Shown: piece after piece, positions 38,479 to 49,500 of the stretch
How the letters are laid out: each line of letters begins with the position of its first letter
How positions within the stretch are numbered: the first letter of the stretch is position 1
Source of the DNA: Hyphomonadaceae bacterium
Lineage (GTDB): Bacteria; Pseudomonadota; Alphaproteobacteria; Caulobacterales; Aquidulcibacteraceae
Assembly: GCA_009773395.1 (NCBI GenBank)
Contig: WRPI01000003.1
Coordinates: forward strand, 186,001-250,000
DNA length: 64,000 bases
Direction of reading: 5' to 3'
Position numbers and translations under genes: made by a program
The notes under the pieces: model-generated
The model's database searches: none
Told to the model about the DNA's origin: nothing
Seen by the model: the letters and a program-made list of their open reading frames with translations, nothing else

Positions 38479-38606
38479 TTGTCATCCCCGAAAAATCAGA
38501 GATTTTGTCGGGGATCTCGAGTTTATTTCGATGAGATCCCCGATATTTTCTTCCATCTTCGCCCTTCGGGCTACGCTGGACAAGTCGAAAATTCGGGAAT
38601 GATATA
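38479..38606. repeat. REP-like palindromic intergenic element
   Basis: Between the Q/N-rich gene and the porin gene. It starts GTCATCCCCGA and has a stem from ATCCCCGAAAAATC to GATTTTGTCGGGGAT. A second, inverted GAGATCCCCGA follows, and it closes near TCGGGAATGATAT. The GTCATCCC...GGGATGAC-type layout, with internal TCTCGAG/GATCTC, is the usual form of dispersed alphaproteobacterial palindromic repeats. It may also terminate both convergent genes. Confidence 0.7.
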
Positions 38607-38616
38607 TAGACTTACG

Positions 38617-39771
38617 TCAATTCGTGCCAAATTCGTATTTAAGCCGCAAACCAACCACAGTCGCGTCTTCAATACTTGGATCCGCACCGACATTTATAAT
38701 ATGCTGAATATCGCTTTGCAGCGTTAAGCCGCGCCCAAGTGGGGCCGAATAGGTTAATTCCAAATTGGTTTCACTATCTTTAGCACCGACAATAGTTGTG
38801 CGGCCAGCTTCGCTTAGCCCAGCCCTTGCGACTGCGAATCCAATTTGGTGGTCGGTTTTGGCAAATGCGTCATTAATAACCACGCCTGCGCCAACATAAT
38901 TTTCCAAGAAATTCACGTCAGGGTTTGCAGTTCCTGCCCGCAAAAACCACGCATATTTGCCATTTGGATTGAGTTCAGCTTGCCCATATAAACCACGATT
39001 ACGGCGATTAGGGCCAGCCAAAATCGGGGCAGTGGCTTCGGAATAGCCAAAGCCGCCGAATAATAATCGCAAATGTTCGGCGCTATATTCCCATTCACCA
39101 ACCAATAAAACACCATCAGCTTTATTGAGGCTCAAATCAATGTTAGTGGGGTCGTTTGGATAGCCAGGAACGCCATCAAAAACACCGACCCGTATTTTAT
39201 TGGCATCGCCAAGCCTTAATTGATAAATCGCGCCCAGCCCAAGAATTGGGAATATAGATGGGCCATTGCCGCCAGTTTGTGAAAATGTCGGTATTATTCC
39301 GTGCGATGAATTCATAAATAGGCCCGAAACATTGGGCGCATCAAATGAACCATTGAGGTCAATTAACCCCAATTTGACCATTGTTTGACCCTCGCCATCA
39401 ACAATTTCACCCCAGTTCAAGGAAATCCAGTTTTCATAAAGATAAAAACCTTCGGCGCCAGTTTCAATATTCGAAACCCCTTGGGCATCACCAACTTCCG
39501 CACCCGAAAACGGCTCGCCATTATTGTAAAAACCGCCAAAAGTGCCACGAAGCAGGGGAATCCCAGCTTTTGAGCCATCGAAATTTAATTGTGCACCAAT
39601 ATTGGCCTGGGTCGCAGTGCCAGTGGCAACGCCACCTGAACTATTGTTCCAATAATCAACAACAGCCGCGCCTTCGACTGACCATGCTGAACCGCTTGGG
39701 GCTTCTTGCGCAATAACATTTGACCCAAGCGCAAAAGCGCTAACACCGAATAAAAATGCAATTTTTTTCAT
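38617..39771 (-). CDS. OprB-family carbohydrate-selective porin
   Basis: 384 aa with signal peptide (1-21, ending NVIAQ). The rest is an alternating beta-barrel sequence with the OprB landmarks: GLIDLNGSFDAPNVSGLFMN, a central GEWEYSAEHLRLLFGGFGYS, and GKYAWFLRAGTANPDVNFL. It ends VVGLRLKYEFGTN, close to the aromatic end expected of an outer-membrane barrel. It likely forms a sugar-permeable channel. The gene follows the chemoreceptor at 39772 without any gap, so the two are likely one transcript. Confidence 0.85.
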   Translation of the reverse strand: MKKIAFLFGVSAFALGSNVIAQEAPSGSAWSVEGAAVVDYWNNSSGGVATGTATQANIGAQLNFDGSKAGIPLLRGTFGGFYNNGEPFSGAEVGDAQGVSNIETGAEGFYLYENWISLNWGEIVDGEGQTMVKLGLIDLNGSFDAPNVSGLFMNSSHGIIPTFSQTGGNGPSIFPILGLGAIYQLRLGDANKIRVGVFDGVPGYPNDPTNIDLSLNKADGVLLVGEWEYSAEHLRLLFGGFGYSEATAPILAGPNRRNRGLYGQAELNPNGKYAWFLRAGTANPDVNFLENYVGAGVVINDAFAKTDHQIGFAVARAGLSEAGRTTIVGAKDSETNLELTYSAPLGRGLTLQSDIQHIINVGADPSIEDATVVGLRLKYEFGTN

Positions 39772-41454
39772 TTATGCAGCCTTTACATCATGGAAAAATT
39801 CATCGGCGTGGGTTCGCAATTGCGCCGCGCGATTGGCCACTTCCTCAGCAGCTTGGCTCAATGCGCGAGATGCTTCGGCGGCGTCTTGCGCTGAATTACT
39901 TAGGATAACCACATGCTCATTGGCCTCACTCGTGCCTTGTGAAGCAACGCTAGCACTTTCGGCAATAAGGGCCGTGGCGCCCGATTGTTCATGCACGGCA
40001 TCGGACGAAGCATTCGCCAATTCTTGCATTTCTTCAACCATTTCGATTACGCGGCTGACGCTTTGCGCCACATGTCTCGAGGCTTCTTTAATGCGGCCAA
40101 TTCGGTGCTCAATGTCTTGGGTTGCTGTGGCGGTTTGCGCCGCCAAACCCTTAACTTCGGAAGCCACCACCGCGAACCCGCGCCCAGCCTCGCCGGCCCG
40201 TGCCGCCTCAATTGTTGCATTCAGCGCCAATAAATTGGTTTGTGCCGCGACCTCATCAATCAATGAAACCACTTCGGAAATTTCGGTTACGGCGGTAGCA
40301 AGTGCCTTAACCGCTTCGCCGGTATCACGGCTAGTTTGCGAAGCTTCATTGGCAATAATCGCCGATCTTTGCATTTGTTGCGCAATTTGCTCAACATTTG
40401 CGGTCAGTTGCGTAGTCGCCGAAGCAATTGAATTAACGCCTTCGCTGGCATTGCTCGACGCCCTTGTTGCTTCTTGAGTTAGGTTTTCAGTTTGAGATGC
40501 CATCGCCCCCATTTGACAAGCATTGGCTTGCAATTCTTGCGACGTGCTCGATAAGGTGGTCAGTCCTTCTTCAAGGAATGCAGCAAAATTATTTGTTATT
40601 TCTTCAATTTTTCGCCCCCGCGCAATTCTTTCTTCGGTGGACATTGCTTCACGTTCTTGCAATTTTTTGGCCTCAATTGCAGTTTCTTTGAACTTCAGCA
40701 ATGAAGCGGCTAGCCGTCCGATTTCGCCGCCCATATTGGCGTGATGGGCTTCGACATTTAAGTCACCGCGTGCCAAGCTGTCCATGGAATCCGTTAAATC
40801 ATTGAGCGGTACGACAATTTGTTTACGAGCAATCACCAGCATTATTGCGGCGAAACCGACTGCCAACAAAAGTATCAACGCCATCAACATTTGCGACATT
40901 CTGGCTTGGTCAGCCGCCGATTTTGCATCGGCTTTCGTGGCATTTTCTACAACGTCCCCCGCTGTGCCCATTGCTTCTTCAAGATTGTCAAATTTTTCCT
41001 GAAACGCTGGTATCAAAGCGCGCGTTTGCGCTTCACCAGTCGCAGCCGCCGCCGCTATATTTTGGGCAGCAGCATAATATTCCGTCAAAGGTGTTTCCAA
41101 GGCATTTAATGTATTTCGCACTTCAATGCTGTGCGTGGTTTGTTTGGCGCTATTAATTGCGGTTTTGAAATTTTCTACGTGCTCTTGCACATCAGCAGCG
41201 ACTTGTGATGGCGCAAACAAACGGCTTTCGGGATTGGCCGATAATACAGCGTTCATAGCATCCGCTCGCAAAGTATCGTGCATCATATCGCCGGTCATAA
41301 CATCGCGCATGACGGACGCCGAACTCACGGCCTGTGCGACACCATTTGAATATTGGAACGAAACCCAAAGCCCGGTTCCAGCAGCAGTTCCAGATAACAC
41401 CAAGGAAAAAAGCCCTGCAGCAAGCACTTTTGAACCAATTGTTTCTAATTTCAT
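39772..41454 (-). CDS. Methyl-accepting chemotaxis protein
   Basis: 560 aa. Two membrane helices (about 10-31 and 190-210) enclose a periplasmic helical ligand domain. A HAMP region follows (VVPLNDLTDSMDSLARGDLN), then a signalling domain whose hairpin tip reads IDEVAAQTNLLALNATIEAA and RAGEAGRGFAVVASEVKGLA. The C-terminus has no CheR-binding pentapeptide. It senses a ligand and controls CheA. The porin gene follows directly, so sensing may concern the same nutrient, but this is a guess. No che genes are in the window. Confidence 0.95.
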   Translation of the reverse strand: MKLETIGSKVLAAGLFSLVLSGTAAGTGLWVSFQYSNGVAQAVSSASVMRDVMTGDMMHDTLRADAMNAVLSANPESRLFAPSQVAADVQEHVENFKTAINSAKQTTHSIEVRNTLNALETPLTEYYAAAQNIAAAAATGEAQTRALIPAFQEKFDNLEEAMGTAGDVVENATKADAKSAADQARMSQMLMALILLLAVGFAAIMLVIARKQIVVPLNDLTDSMDSLARGDLNVEAHHANMGGEIGRLAASLLKFKETAIEAKKLQEREAMSTEERIARGRKIEEITNNFAAFLEEGLTTLSSTSQELQANACQMGAMASQTENLTQEATRASSNASEGVNSIASATTQLTANVEQIAQQMQRSAIIANEASQTSRDTGEAVKALATAVTEISEVVSLIDEVAAQTNLLALNATIEAARAGEAGRGFAVVASEVKGLAAQTATATQDIEHRIGRIKEASRHVAQSVSRVIEMVEEMQELANASSDAVHEQSGATALIAESASVASQGTSEANEHVVILSNSAQDAAEASRALSQAAEEVANRAAQLRTHADEFFHDVKAA

Positions 41455-41810
41455 CTTAATCCCCAGATAGTCAGCTCGAATGACTTACCTTAGGTTTTGG
41501 GGCTTTATGGTTAAATAATTGATAATATCTCGCAATTACCGATGGGTTTTTCACGGTGCGTGCATGCACCACTAGCTATTGCGAAAAATAAATGCGAAAG
41601 CCGTTTTGGCGGGTGATTAGCTCAGTTGGTAGAGCAGCCTTAACCTAATCAGCGGGTCGCAGGTTCGACAAAACTTGTAAGTTTTGGTCAGCGGAGCCGC
41701 CCGAAGGGCGAAATATTTTGGATTGCCAAAATATTTCAACAAACCTGCAACAAAATGATTCCGTTATGCGCACTTGCCCGTCCAGCATAAAATTGGCATA
41801 GAGCGAATGT
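41455..41810. other. Spacer between chemoreceptor and tRNA-Lys
   Basis: 356 bp that hold the chemoreceptor promoter (minus strand, about 41455-41600) and the broken tRNA-Lys copy. No protein gene is visible. Confidence 0.6.
41611..41749 (+). pseudogene. Broken tRNA-Lys copy split by a hairpin-rich insert
   Basis: 41611-41668 matches the tRNA-Lys at 41811 from the 5' end to the T loop (GCAGGTTCGA), apart from changes that destroy the anticodon stem and loop (CCTTAACCTAATC). Then about 72 bp of foreign sequence follow, after which AAACCTGCA (41741-41749) resumes the T arm. The 3' acceptor strand is gone. The insert has three hairpins: 41669-41686 (8 bp), 41698-41710 (5 bp) and 41710-41737 (12 bp, GAAATATTTTGG/CCAAAATATTTC). 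It cannot form a working tRNA. Confidence 0.75.
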
Positions 41811-41886
<76 letters not shown>

Positions 41887-41952
41887 CTCTACGCTCTTCG
41901 AGCTACGAGTGGCAAGCCACGTGTAGTTCTAAGACCTTAGAGTTCCTGCGAC

Positions 41953-41999
41953 CTGTCCGCAATCGCGCGCAGCGCGACAGCAGAAGGCGGGCTTTTTTT
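41953..41999 (+). terminator. Likely terminator of tRNA-Lys
   Basis: A structured GC-rich stretch with outer arms CTGTC and GACAG around CGCGCGCAGCGCG is followed by GGCGGGC and seven T. The stem is irregular, so termination is inferred mostly from the T run position downstream of the tRNA. Confidence 0.5.
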
Positions 42000-42014
42000 C
42001 AAGTGGTAATGCAG

Positions 42015-42209
42015 CTATTTCTTAATCACCCAACCTATAACAGCACCGCCGAAAATTGACGCCACGAAATATAATATCGGATTAGTTGGTGATTTTTCTA
42101 CGAAAATTGCGAAAATTGAAATCGGCATTAAAGCTGCCGCCGTGCCGACCATTGCCAAGACGATAATTGCACCCAAATGACGCATAATTTTTTGGTTTTG
42201 CAATATCAT
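42015..42209 (-). CDS. Small membrane protein, unknown function
   Basis: 64 aa from ATG 42209, chosen because GGAG lies seven bases upstream inside the four-codon longer frame (start 42221). Two hydrophobic helices at about 9-35 and 42-60 are separated by a short loop (VEKSPTNPI), and it ends in IKK. No family is recognised. It lies between tRNA-Lys and another orphan on the same strand. Confidence 0.55.
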   Translation of the reverse strand: MILQNQKIMRHLGAIIVLAMVGTAAALMPISIFAIFVEKSPTNPILYFVASIFGGAVIGWVIKK

Positions 42210-42268
42210 GGCACACTCCATCGCAGAAAAGCGACAATTTTGTGATCCGCCGCAAGAATTAGGCCAAA

Positions 42269-42553
42269 CTACCTCACCAATTTATGCCTTAACCACTGCC
42301 TCGCATTTTCGGCCACTTCAAAGGCCGACCTTATTTGCGCTTCACCTGGCATTTGCGGCGAAACATGGGTTGCAGTATCCACTGCTTGGCGAAACGCGAT
42401 TTCGGCGGCCCCAGTTTGGCCAGAGCGCAAATATGCCCAAGCTTCAACCAAAGCCGGCATCATAGGGTCTCGAGCCAAAAGCGTGAAAAAAGGCTCATCA
42501 CTTTCGGCTTTTTGATAGGCGTCAAACTCACTTGGCTCTGATTTATTATTCAT
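42269..42553 (-). CDS. Conserved-looking hypothetical protein
   Basis: 94 aa from ATG 42553 (MNNKSEPSEFDAYQ), preceded by GGGAAAA; an earlier GTG/ATG at 42601 is less likely. It is soluble and helical, with the pattern DEPFFTLLARDPMMPALVEA near residues 19-38. Similar DEPxFxLLxRDPxAP patterns occur in uncharacterised small alphaproteobacterial proteins. No function can be given. It is divergent from rnhB. Confidence 0.6.
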   Translation of the reverse strand: MNNKSEPSEFDAYQKAESDEPFFTLLARDPMMPALVEAWAYLRSGQTGAAEIAFRQAVDTATHVSPQMPGEAQIRSAFEVAENARQWLRHKLVR

Positions 42554-42664
42554 TGGATTTTCCCATTTTTGGTCAATGTGATACGCTACACACTTCGCCA
42601 CAAAGTTTCAATGTAAATGGTCATGCTGTTTTGCGATTTACGCGACTCCCTCCATTTTCTAAAT

Positions 42665-43270
42665 ATGGTTGATTATAGCTTTGAATACGCCGCAATGAAG
42701 CAATTTGGCATCAAATATGTGTGCGGCATTGACGAAGCTGGGCGTGGGCCTTGGGCGGGGCCAGTTGTCGCTGCCGCAGTTATTTTTAACCCGAACCACA
42801 TACCCGATGGCCTTGATGATTCAAAGAAATTGAATGAAAACCAACGCAATCGTCTGGCGATAGAAATCAAAGCTGCCGCGCTTGGATTTTCGATTGCCTT
42901 TATTGACGCGCCAAAAATTGACGAAATAAATATATTGCAAGCAACAATGTTGGCGATGAGAAGTACTTTGGAAAGCCTGTCGCCAGAAGCGGATTTTGCG
43001 CTCGTTGATGGCAATCGAATGCCAAAACTTGATGTGCCGTGCCAAACAATTATCAAAGGCGATGGAAAATCCGCGTCAATTGCCGCCGCCTCGATTTTGG
43101 CGAAAACTGCACGCGATGATTTTATGATTGAGTGCCACGAAAATTTCCCGCATTATGGTTTTGATAAACATAAAGGTTATGGCGTTCCCGCACATATCAG
43201 AGCGCTTGAAATGCACGGCCCCTGCCCTTTGCACCGCTTTAGTTACAAGCCGATTTCTAAATATCGCTAA
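42665..43270 (+). CDS. rnhB: Ribonuclease HII
   Basis: Endonuclease that nicks RNA-DNA hybrids and single ribonucleotides in DNA. 201 aa from ATG 42665 (MVDYSFEY); 16 more codons upstream look non-coding. The catalytic D23-E24 lies in CGIDEAGRGPWAGPV, a further Asp in FALVDGNRMP, and a fourth in AKTARDDFM. The conserved HYGFDKHKGYGVPAH follows. The gene is upstream of ccrM on the same strand, separated by 157 bp that contain the GANTC cluster. Confidence 0.95.
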   Translation: MVDYSFEYAAMKQFGIKYVCGIDEAGRGPWAGPVVAAAVIFNPNHIPDGLDDSKKLNENQRNRLAIEIKAAALGFSIAFIDAPKIDEINILQATMLAMRSTLESLSPEADFALVDGNRMPKLDVPCQTIIKGDGKSASIAAASILAKTARDDFMIECHENFPHYGFDKHKGYGVPAHIRALEMHGPCPLHRFSYKPISKYR

Positions 43271-43287
43271 CCCTAACTGCAAAAAAC

Positions 43288-44510
<1,223 letters not shown>

Positions 44511-44541
44511 TTGCGCTCATATTTGCTGTAAATTGGCATTC

Positions 44542-45093
44542 ATGAGCCGATATATTGCGAAGTCCAAGACCGAAACATTAAATATTCCCAAAACATTGGA
44601 TTTGGCAAAAGAAGCTGTTGCGCTTGCGTTTCTTGCCAAAAATCGTGGACGGGCAATTTATGAGCCGACCAAGAAACTTGGGAAAATTCTTGCATCACGA
44701 TCAGCGAGTAAAGCCGATGCCAGCAAAAAGCGGCTTTCGATTTTAACCCAAAGATGGCGCGAAATTGTGGGTGTGGAAACTGCGAAATTGTGCCAACCCG
44801 AAGCCATAAATGGCAAATCATTGGCGTTAAGAACCAATGCTGCGGCAGCTTTAGTGTTGCAAATGCGCGAAAAGGAAATTTTGGGGCTAGTGAGCCTCGC
44901 AATTGGCACTAATTTCAATAAACTACGGTTTATTCACGCGCCGACAAGCAAAGCCACGGCAAAAAAATTGCAAATCAAGCCGCTTGATGCCCATCAGAGT
45001 GCGCAGCTTGAAAAAAAACTCGAATGTGTGCAGTCTTTAGGGCTTAAAAACGCGATTCGAGTGCTAAATACCCATGTTCAAAACCGCTTATAG
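44542..45093 (+). CDS. DUF721 (DciA-like) protein
   Basis: 183 aa from ATG 44542 (MSRYIAKSK); the longer frame from 44395 overlaps ccrM and is out of character. The DUF721 core is LTQRWREIVGVETAKLCQP followed by LALRTNAAAALVLQMREKEI, and a basic N-terminus precedes it. DciA proteins load the replicative helicase DnaB in bacteria lacking DnaC. In alphaproteobacteria this family is often encoded just before a DsbA-like gene and smc, as here. The DciA role is inferred from the family. Confidence 0.75.
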   Translation: MSRYIAKSKTETLNIPKTLDLAKEAVALAFLAKNRGRAIYEPTKKLGKILASRSASKADASKKRLSILTQRWREIVGVETAKLCQPEAINGKSLALRTNAAAALVLQMREKEILGLVSLAIGTNFNKLRFIHAPTSKATAKKLQIKPLDAHQSAQLEKKLECVQSLGLKNAIRVLNTHVQNRL

Positions 45094-45139
45094 ATTGTAA
45101 GCGTCGGGCATTAAACCAATCAATGTCAGGAGATATGAA

Positions 45140-45829
45140 TTGACAACATCAAAACTTAAAACCCCAAAACTATTCGCGATTTGCGCCTTGAGCGCGCTCG
45201 CGTTGGCGACTTTTTCAATGGCTTCTTGCACAAAAAGCGGCGCAAATTCGTCCTATGAAATACCTTCTGACATTGCCCAAGGATCTGCTGATGCCAAAGT
45301 TGTGATGGTTGAATATGCTTCGGTCACCTGCCCGCACTGTGCCGATTTTGGCAAAGACATCATGCCAAGCATTAAGACTAAATATATTGATACTGGCAAA
45401 ATCCGTTATGTTTTCCGCGAATTCCCGACGCCGCCAATTGAAATCGCATCAGCCGGCCATTTATTGGCGCGTTGTGTTGCGCCGAATAAGCGTGAAGCAG
45501 TGCTCAATACTTTGATGACCCAACAACGCGAAATCGTAACCCAAGCAGCCGGACCCAATGGCGCAAAACAGGCGCTTTTAAACATCGCGGCCTCAGTTGG
45601 TATGAGTGAAACTGATTTTGATAAATGTATGCAAGATGAAGCCAAATTGCAGACATTGGTCGATATTCGTAATTACGCGATTGAAAAGGACAATATTGGC
45701 GGCACGCCAACAATTTTCGTAAATGGCAAAATAGTTCCACAACCAGTTGGTCGCGGTAATTATATTGTCGAAGATGTAAGCAAATTGATTGATGAAGCGC
45801 TCGCAAAAACCGGCGGCGCGGCGAAATAA
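45140..45829 (+). CDS. DsbA-like thioredoxin-fold lipoprotein
   Basis: 229 aa from TTG 45140, with AGGAG eight bases upstream; the in-frame ATG alternatives are absent. The signal peptide ends in a lipobox, MASC (Cys30). The thioredoxin fold has the redox motif CPHC at 64-67 (ASVTCPHCADFGKDI), a PSIKTKYIDTGKIRYVF strand, and the cis-Pro loop IGGTPTIFVNGK. It probably oxidises or isomerises thiols in the periplasm. A close paralog follows 28 bp later. Confidence 0.85.
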   Translation: MTTSKLKTPKLFAICALSALALATFSMASCTKSGANSSYEIPSDIAQGSADAKVVMVEYASVTCPHCADFGKDIMPSIKTKYIDTGKIRYVFREFPTPPIEIASAGHLLARCVAPNKREAVLNTLMTQQREIVTQAAGPNGAKQALLNIAASVGMSETDFDKCMQDEAKLQTLVDIRNYAIEKDNIGGTPTIFVNGKIVPQPVGRGNYIVEDVSKLIDEALAKTGGAAK

Positions 45830-45857
45830 AATGCAATTACGGCAAGAGAGGTGAACA

Positions 45858-46544
45858 ATGTATTCTAAACGCAAATTGCATTTAGCGACGATGTTAGCCT
45901 TGTTAGCTTTTTCTGGGCTTGCGTGGGGCGACGGGGTTGCCCCAAAAGCCACAACTCCCCAAGTCAGTGAAGCATTTGTCGGGCAGGCAAATGCGCCAGT
46001 GACATTGATTGAATATGGTTCTTTAACTTGTGGCCATTGCGCAGCTTTTCAAAATGACGTTTATCCAAGCATCAAAACTCGATATATAGATACTGGCAAA
46101 GTTCGCTATATTTTTCGCAGCCTGCCCACCGCACCAGCATCGCTTTCGGTTGGATTGCAAGTGATTGCCGATTGCGCGGGGGGCCATAGAAGATACGCCA
46201 TTATTGACGCTTTTTTTGCCCAGCAACCTGAATTGATGGAAGCCGCAGGGCAACAAGGCGGGGCATTGAATATGGCGCTCGCAATCGCAAGGCGCGCAGG
46301 CGGGCTAAGTGAAACAGCCGCCCGAGCTTGCGTGGCTGAGCAAAGTCGCGCCCAGGCGATTTTTGATATTGCCCAAGCCGGAACCGCGCAATTTCAATTG
46401 GACCACACGCCGACTTTGATTATCAATGGCGAAAAATTCGAACCAGCAGATGATAGCGAATACACAGTAGCCAATGTCAGCGCGGCATTGGATAATGCTT
46501 ATAGGCTTGCCACCACGCCCACGACAAGGCGCAAGAAAAAGTGA
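45858..46544 (+). CDS. DsbA-like thioredoxin-fold protein (second copy)
   Basis: 228 aa with an uncleaved-type or Sec signal peptide (1-24, AFSGLAWG). Its redox motif is CGHC (58-61). PSIKTRYIDTGKVRYIF parallels the upstream gene almost word for word, and the cis-Pro loop is HTPTLIINGEKF. The two genes are a tandem duplication that diverged in the active-site dipeptide (PH versus GH) and in lipidation. The basic tail RRKKK is odd for an exported protein. The last bases overlap the GTG start of smc. Confidence 0.85.
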   Translation: MYSKRKLHLATMLALLAFSGLAWGDGVAPKATTPQVSEAFVGQANAPVTLIEYGSLTCGHCAAFQNDVYPSIKTRYIDTGKVRYIFRSLPTAPASLSVGLQVIADCAGGHRRYAIIDAFFAQQPELMEAAGQQGGALNMALAIARRAGGLSETAARACVAEQSRAQAIFDIAQAGTAQFQLDHTPTLIINGEKFEPADDSEYTVANVSAALDNAYRLATTPTTRRKKK

Positions 46545-49500
46545 AAATTACCGATGTAAAAATCACTGGCTTTAAGTCTTTTGTCGATAGTGTCACTTTA
46601 CCGATAGAGAGCGGTCTAACTGGCATCGTCGGGCCAAATGGTTGCGGCAAATCTAATGTGCTTGAAGCATTGCGCTGGGTTATGGGCGCAACCAGTGCCA
46701 AAGCGCTGCGTGGCGGCGAAATGGACGATATTATTTTTTCTGGCACTGATACGCGCCCCTCGCGCGATATTGCCGAAGTTATTGTGCGGCTTGATAATCA
46801 AGATAGAAGCGCGCCCGAGCCATTTAATTCAGCGCCCAATATTGAAATTTCAAGGCGGATTCGTCGTGGCATTGGTTCAGTATTTCGCATCAATGGCAAA
46901 GAAGTGCGCGCCCGAGATGTGCAGCTTATTTTCGCAGACGCCTCCTCGGGTGCCAACTCTCCTGCCCTAGTGCGCCAAGGCCAAATCGCCGAACTCATCA
47001 ATGCCAAGCCTGAAAATCGCCGCCGATTATTGGAAGAAGCAGCCGGGATTGCTGGGCTGCAGGCACGGCGGCACGAGGCGCAAAATAAATTGGCGGCCAC
47101 CGAAAATAATCTTGAGAGGGTGGCAGAGATTTTAGTCCATTTGGGCGAACAAATCTCAAGCCTCAAGAAACAAGCGCAAAAGGCCAATAAATATCGGGGT
47201 TTGGCGGCATATATAAGAGCCCATGAAATGTTCATTGCGCTTGATAGAATGCTTGCCATGCAAAAATCATTAGGCGATGTGCGACAGGATTATGATAGCG
47301 CAAATCAAATGGTGGGCGAATTTACAATTGCGCTTAATAAATCTGTGCGCGAGCTTGAAAATATTGAAAAACTAATCGGTGATGCGCGCCAGGAACAAGC
47401 AATTGCTGATGCCAATTTGCGGCGCTGGGAAGCAAAATCTATTGAAATTGAGCGCGATCTCAAGGAAATGAGTGAAAAATCGCAAAGCGCAATCGCCAAT
47501 TTGCGGCGCATTGAATCTGACCAAACCCGGGAACAAGAATTACTTGCTGACGCGCAATTGAATTTTGACAAATGCGAATTGGAACTCGCGGGTCTTAGCG
47601 ATAATTCAAGTTTGGACGCTGAAATTCTCGCTTTGGCCGAAATTGCAAAATCCGCAAACATTGAAGTCAGCGAGGCCGAAACCGAATTATCCAAGGCAAT
47701 AAATCACAAAGCCGAAATTGAAGCCGAATATCGTAATTATTTGCGCACCAAAGAAAGATTATTGGCCGAAATTGCCAATAAAGACGCCCAGCATAAACAG
47801 GCATTGCAAAATCTTGCCGCTAAAGAAAGCCAAAATAACCAAAAAGCCGAAATTGAAACATTAAGGCTTGAGCTGGCAAAACACGAACAAAACTTCATTG
47901 ACGCAAATTCCGAATTGGAGCGTTTCGGCCAATTCACAAATGAAAAAGAAATAACGCATAGCGAATTGGCGCAAAACCATGACGCACTCAACAATAAAAA
48001 CAACCGCCTTAAATCCGAATTGCAGGGCCTTAATGCTCTGATTGCAAATGCCCAAAAACTGGGCGCAAATCCCGCGCTAAATAGTGTGCAAGTGAAATCT
48101 GGCTTTGAAAAAGCTCTTGCCGCTGCAATTGGTGAAGACATTGAAGCCAATATTGGCGATGTCGGGGATAATAAATGGGTAGGCGCGAGCGATATTGCGA
48201 TTGATTGGGCCCGCGAAATCAAAGGTGAACTTACTGTGCTTGCTGATGTTGTGAGCGCGCCAATTGAGCTTTTACCGCGCCTAAAATCCATTGCGATTGT
48301 TAGTGATGCGGTTTTTGAGAATACCCAAGCATTGTCGATTGGATTGCGGATTGTCACATTGCGAGGCGATTTACGGCGTTGGGACGGGCATATTAAAACC
48401 CGTGCCGCACTGCACCCAGCGCAAGTAAAATTGGAACAACTAAACCGCAAACAAGCAATTACGGGCGAATTAGATGGTTTGCAAATCCAATTGGCGCAAA
48501 GTTCGGTGGCATTGGCGCAAGCGAAATCTGAACTCCAGAGCCATAAAAATGATAGCGCAGCGGCGCGCGCCAAACTGCCGCAAATATTGCAAGAATTAAA
48601 TAAAGCCCGTGAAAAATTGTCGCAGCAAATCGCGAAAAACAAGCAATGCGATGATGAAATTATTGCCGCTCGTTCGCGTTTAATTTCGTTAGAGCAAGAT
48701 TTAGTTCAAGCCAAAACCAATCATGATGAGTTTCAAAGCAGCGAAACCGAATTTGACGAAGCATCAATCTCAATTGCCGATGACAAAGCCCAAGCCGCGC
48801 TACAAATTGCCAATATTGCCCGCGACGCTTTGAGCATCGCCAAATCCAATTTGCAATCAAGACAAATCAACGCCCAAGCCCGCAAGGAAGCCAGCGCCAA
48901 TCTATTGACACAAAAACAAGGCTGGCAAAGCCGAATGGCGAATGCACAAAACCGCCTTGACGCGCTCAGCAAAGACGAAGCCCTACACAAAAAACTTGTG
49001 GCCGAACTTGCCGCCAAACCCCAAGAAATCGAAGCTCGCAAGCAAGCAACACTGAATGAGCTACCAGTAATTGAAGTCCGTAAACGCAAAGCCGATGATG
49101 AAATCGCTGCCATTGAAAGCAAAATCCGCATTGCCGCCGCCGATGTTAAATCAAATGAGCAGCAGCTTAATCACGCTTCCGAAGCCGTGAATACTGCCGA
49201 TTTTATGCTCAAAACCTGGCTAGATAGAATTGAAGAACATAAAACCAATATTGCCAATAATTTCTTCATTGAACCCGAAGTTCTCGAAGCCCAAACCAAA
49301 GAGGCACTGGCGAACCAATTTGCATCCATGACGCATGAACTAGCGCAAAAACGCCTCAGCAAAGCGCTGCAAGAGCGTGAAGAATTGGGTGGTGTCAATT
49401 TGACTGCCGATGATGAATTGGTGGAAATTACTGCGCGCACTGAAAACCTTGAACTTGAGCGCAATGAGCTTTTGGGCGCTTTGGCCAAACTTCGCAAAGC

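Noticed and set aside
47737-48642. 301-codon open frame opposite smc
   Set aside because: It is antisense to the coiled-coil coding region, and the Ser/Cys/Ala-rich product is a codon artefact.
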